A DNA stretch of 64,000 bases. It comes from Polynucleobacter campilacus (GTDB lineage: Bacteria > Pseudomonadota > Gammaproteobacteria > Burkholderiales > Burkholderiaceae). Location of the stretch: positions 518,968 to 582,967 of the forward strand of contig NZ_NGUP01000003.1 of the NCBI RefSeq assembly GCF_002206625.1, written 5' to 3'. Shown piece by piece: positions 62,443-64,000 of this stretch. Made by a program: the position numbers and the translations under genes. Position 1 is the first letter of the stretch, and the number at the start of each line of letters is the position of its first letter. The notes under the pieces are model-generated. The model was not told where the DNA came from, ran no database searches, and saw nothing but the letters and a program-made list of their open reading frames with translations.

Positions 62443-63503
62443 GCGGTAATCAGCTTGGCTGCTAGCGCTGACCATAAAATACCTCGTGAGCCCAAAGCGG
62501 TAGCTAAAAAGATTCCTGGTCTTTGAGTAAGCGCGCCAATGATTGGCAAGCGATCGCCGGCAACGCAGCGCACCCCAACAAAATCGCCAGCCTTAATCAG
62601 CCCCTTGAGATCTCCTTCAGAATAAGCAAGCAAGCCTTGTGCTTGCTCACGATTGAATGCATCGCTGCTATCTCTTGAGCCCAGATCATCTTCGCCCTCA
62701 TCAAAACTAGAGCCAACCATCCAACGATAGCTACCGTCCTCAAGCCGCTGGGCAGGAAGACAATAGCCATCGCCCGATATTCCAACTCGCGGTAATTTTG
62801 ATGCCCAAGCATCCTCTTTTTTGATTGAAAAAATACTGAGTTGTCCACGCACAGGTTTTAAGGGCAGCTTTATTCCGATACTGCTCATTAAAACCTTGCT
62901 ATCCATTGCCGTTGCAAGCACCACCTTATCTGCAGTAAGAATGACTTCATCAGCCTCATTCAATAAAAGCCATTTGCCATTAGCTTGTTCGAGTTTTGCG
63001 ACACGCGTGTTCCATAAACAAGTTAAATGCTGTTGCTCTTGCAGTAGTGCATTGCTCGCCTCAAATATGTTTAAGGATGCTCCACGAGAAAGCCACACCC
63101 CATTTTGTTTAATGCCACAAATTTTTTCTGCTTCTTGGGCATCTAAAGCAACCGCAATATCTTCATCAAGGCCTAATGACTTCAAATAATTGGCAACCTC
63201 TACTCGGTCAAAGTGCTTGTCTTTTTTGCTGGGCTGAAAAATACCGTGCTGGTTCCAGACCTTGCCCCATCTAGCCTCAGCCAACAAAAAGGCGATGCGC
63301 GTTAAGCGCAATAAACGCGGCGATCCTCTACCTATGTGTGGATGCGCAATAGCATATGCATGACTTGAACAGGCGGTAGCTGCAGATGATGCAGCATCAA
63401 CAATGCATACAGATTTGCCAAGTTGGAGCAACTCATTTGCGATGGTTGCGCCGCAAATGCCTGCCCCTATCACCACTATTTCATGGTGTTGGGGTTTGGT
63501 CAT
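62277..63503 (-). CDS. mnmC: MnmC2-like FAD-dependent tRNA modification oxidoreductase
   Basis: A 408-residue DAO-family flavoenzyme: IVVIGAGICGATIANELLQL (FAD dinucleotide motif), a long substrate domain, GDRLPIIGAL and ATALGSRGILWSALAAKLIT near the C-terminus, the latter as in the MnmC C-terminal (FAD) domain that oxidises cmnm5U to nm5U in tRNA. The methyltransferase half is absent, so it is a stand-alone MnmC2. The expected C-terminal ALAPTRF block is encoded antisense to the topB tail; another about 20 residues follow. Starts 20 bp after pckG. Confidence 0.87.
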   Translation of the reverse strand: MTKPQHHEIVVIGAGICGATIANELLQLGKSVCIVDAASSAATACSSHAYAIAHPHIGRGSPRLLRLTRIAFLLAEARWGKVWNQHGIFQPSKKDKHFDRVEVANYLKSLGLDEDIAVALDAQEAEKICGIKQNGVWLSRGASLNIFEASNALLQEQQHLTCLWNTRVAKLEQANGKWLLLNEADEVILTADKVVLATAMDSKVLMSSIGIKLPLKPVRGQLSIFSIKKEDAWASKLPRVGISGDGYCLPAQRLEDGSYRWMVGSSFDEGEDDLGSRDSSDAFNREQAQGLLAYSEGDLKGLIKAGDFVGVRCVAGDRLPIIGALTQRPGIFLATALGSRGILWSALAAKLITAQLLDDDFALLTRLGFAVDLVAALAPTRFFAGALAAPAALASNSKPILPSAPKAK

Positions 63504-63523
63504 TTAACTAATTAGAAAAAAGC

Positions 63524-64000
63524 TTAAGCGTTTAAGCGCTGTTCAATTTTCGCGCGAGTTTCTTTGAGCTCTTTTGGTAATCGATCGCCAAGGTGATCAA
63601 ATAATTCGGTGTGAAGCTTCAACTCGCTCTTCCAGTCATCAACGGAAACATGAATGGCTTTAGCAAATTTCTCGGCTGAATAATCTAGGCCATTCCAATG
63701 GATATCGCCGTGCTCTGGGCAAATGCCAAAAGGCGTTTCTTTGCCTTCTGCCTTTCCTTGTGCTCGCTCCAAAATCCAAGAAAGCACGCGCATGTTTTCG
63801 CCAAAGCCTGGCCAAACAAATTTGCCATTCTCATCCTTGCGGAACCAGTTAACGCAATAAATCTTAGGCAAAACGGCGCCTTCGGCCTCTAACTTCTTGC
63901 CGATATTGAGCCAATGCTGAAAATAGTCGCTCATGTTGTAGCCAGCAAATGCGATCATCGCAAACGGGTCGCGACGCACGACACCAATTTGACCAGTGAT
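63524..64000 (-). CDS. pckG: Phosphoenolpyruvate carboxykinase (GTP), C-terminal part, cut by window edge
   Basis: The last 158 codons of PEP carboxykinase. RRDPFAMIAFAGYNMSDYFQ, KIYCVNWFRKDENGKFVWPG and FGENMRVLSWILERA are characteristic of the GTP-dependent enzyme; the frame stays open to base 64000, so the start lies outside. It converts oxaloacetate to PEP in gluconeogenesis. mnmC follows on the same strand after 20 bp. Confidence 0.95.
   Translation of the reverse strand: MTGQIGVVRRDPFAMIAFAGYNMSDYFQHWLNIGKKLEAEGAVLPKIYCVNWFRKDENGKFVWPGFGENMRVLSWILERAQGKAEGKETPFGICPEHGDIHWNGLDYSAEKFAKAIHVSVDDWKSELKLHTELFDHLGDRLPKELKETRAKIEQRLNA

Overview
The window looks like the chromosome of a freshwater betaproteobacterium of the Burkholderiaceae, most likely a Polynucleobacter-like organism. 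The evidence is moderate-to-low GC, compact gene spacing, and gene blocks typical of that group: dksA-argB-slmA-metX-metW, cobW-like/xerC/DUF484, gatCAB facing mreBCD-mrdA-rodA, def-fmt-htpX-rsmB-DUF4390-ntrY-ntrX, and pckG-mnmC. The assignment rests on gene content and order read by eye, not on a database search.

Layout. 1-23.8 kb is core genome: pyrE (cut by the window edge) facing xth; a leftward block ampG/metW/metX/slmA/argB/dksA; a COG0523 GTPase; xerC; gatCAB; the rightward cell-shape operon mreB-mreC-mreD-mrdA-rodA; HU; a carbonic anhydrase; a lipid A acyltransferase; a pseudouridine synthase; and prfC, which seems to lack an ATG/GTG/TTG start. 23.8-30.9 kb holds small lipoprotein and membrane genes, transporters, secreted hydrolases, a MipA-type porin, and a tandem glycine riboswitch with no recognisable glycine gene behind it.

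30.95-49.2 kb is an accessory island ending at an intact tRNA-Phe(GAA) gene (49122-49197, minus strand). Inside it, fragments resembling the 3' end of tRNA-Phe recur at about 30.98, 32.54, 33.78, 39.35, 39.99, 40.80, 44.48 and 46.58 kb, all in the tRNA's orientation. Seven of the eight lie within about 10-45 bp behind the stop codon of a leftward gene (sensor kinase, Tat-exported FAH-family protein, EamA remnant, BrnTA, SGNH hydrolase, outer-membrane protein/reductase, arsC), and six are followed by a hairpin. The picture is of repeated, cassette-like integration at tRNA-Phe with older copies decaying away from the tRNA. No integrase gene was found in the island. The same region carries a dispersed family of TTTAAA-centred palindromes, a complete IS3-family (IS407-like) element inside an IS481-family remnant, a 92-bp fold-back mini-element, a PHB depolymerase/phasin pair, CDGSH and arsenic genes, and many very small genes including a paralogous acidic pair.

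49.2-64 kb returns to core genome: an OsmC-YcaO fusion, the ntrX/ntrY two-component pair, rsmB, htpX, fmt, def, a short dprA, topB, mnmC (overlapping the topB 3' end tail-to-tail by 166 bp) and the 3' part of pckG, cut by the window edge.
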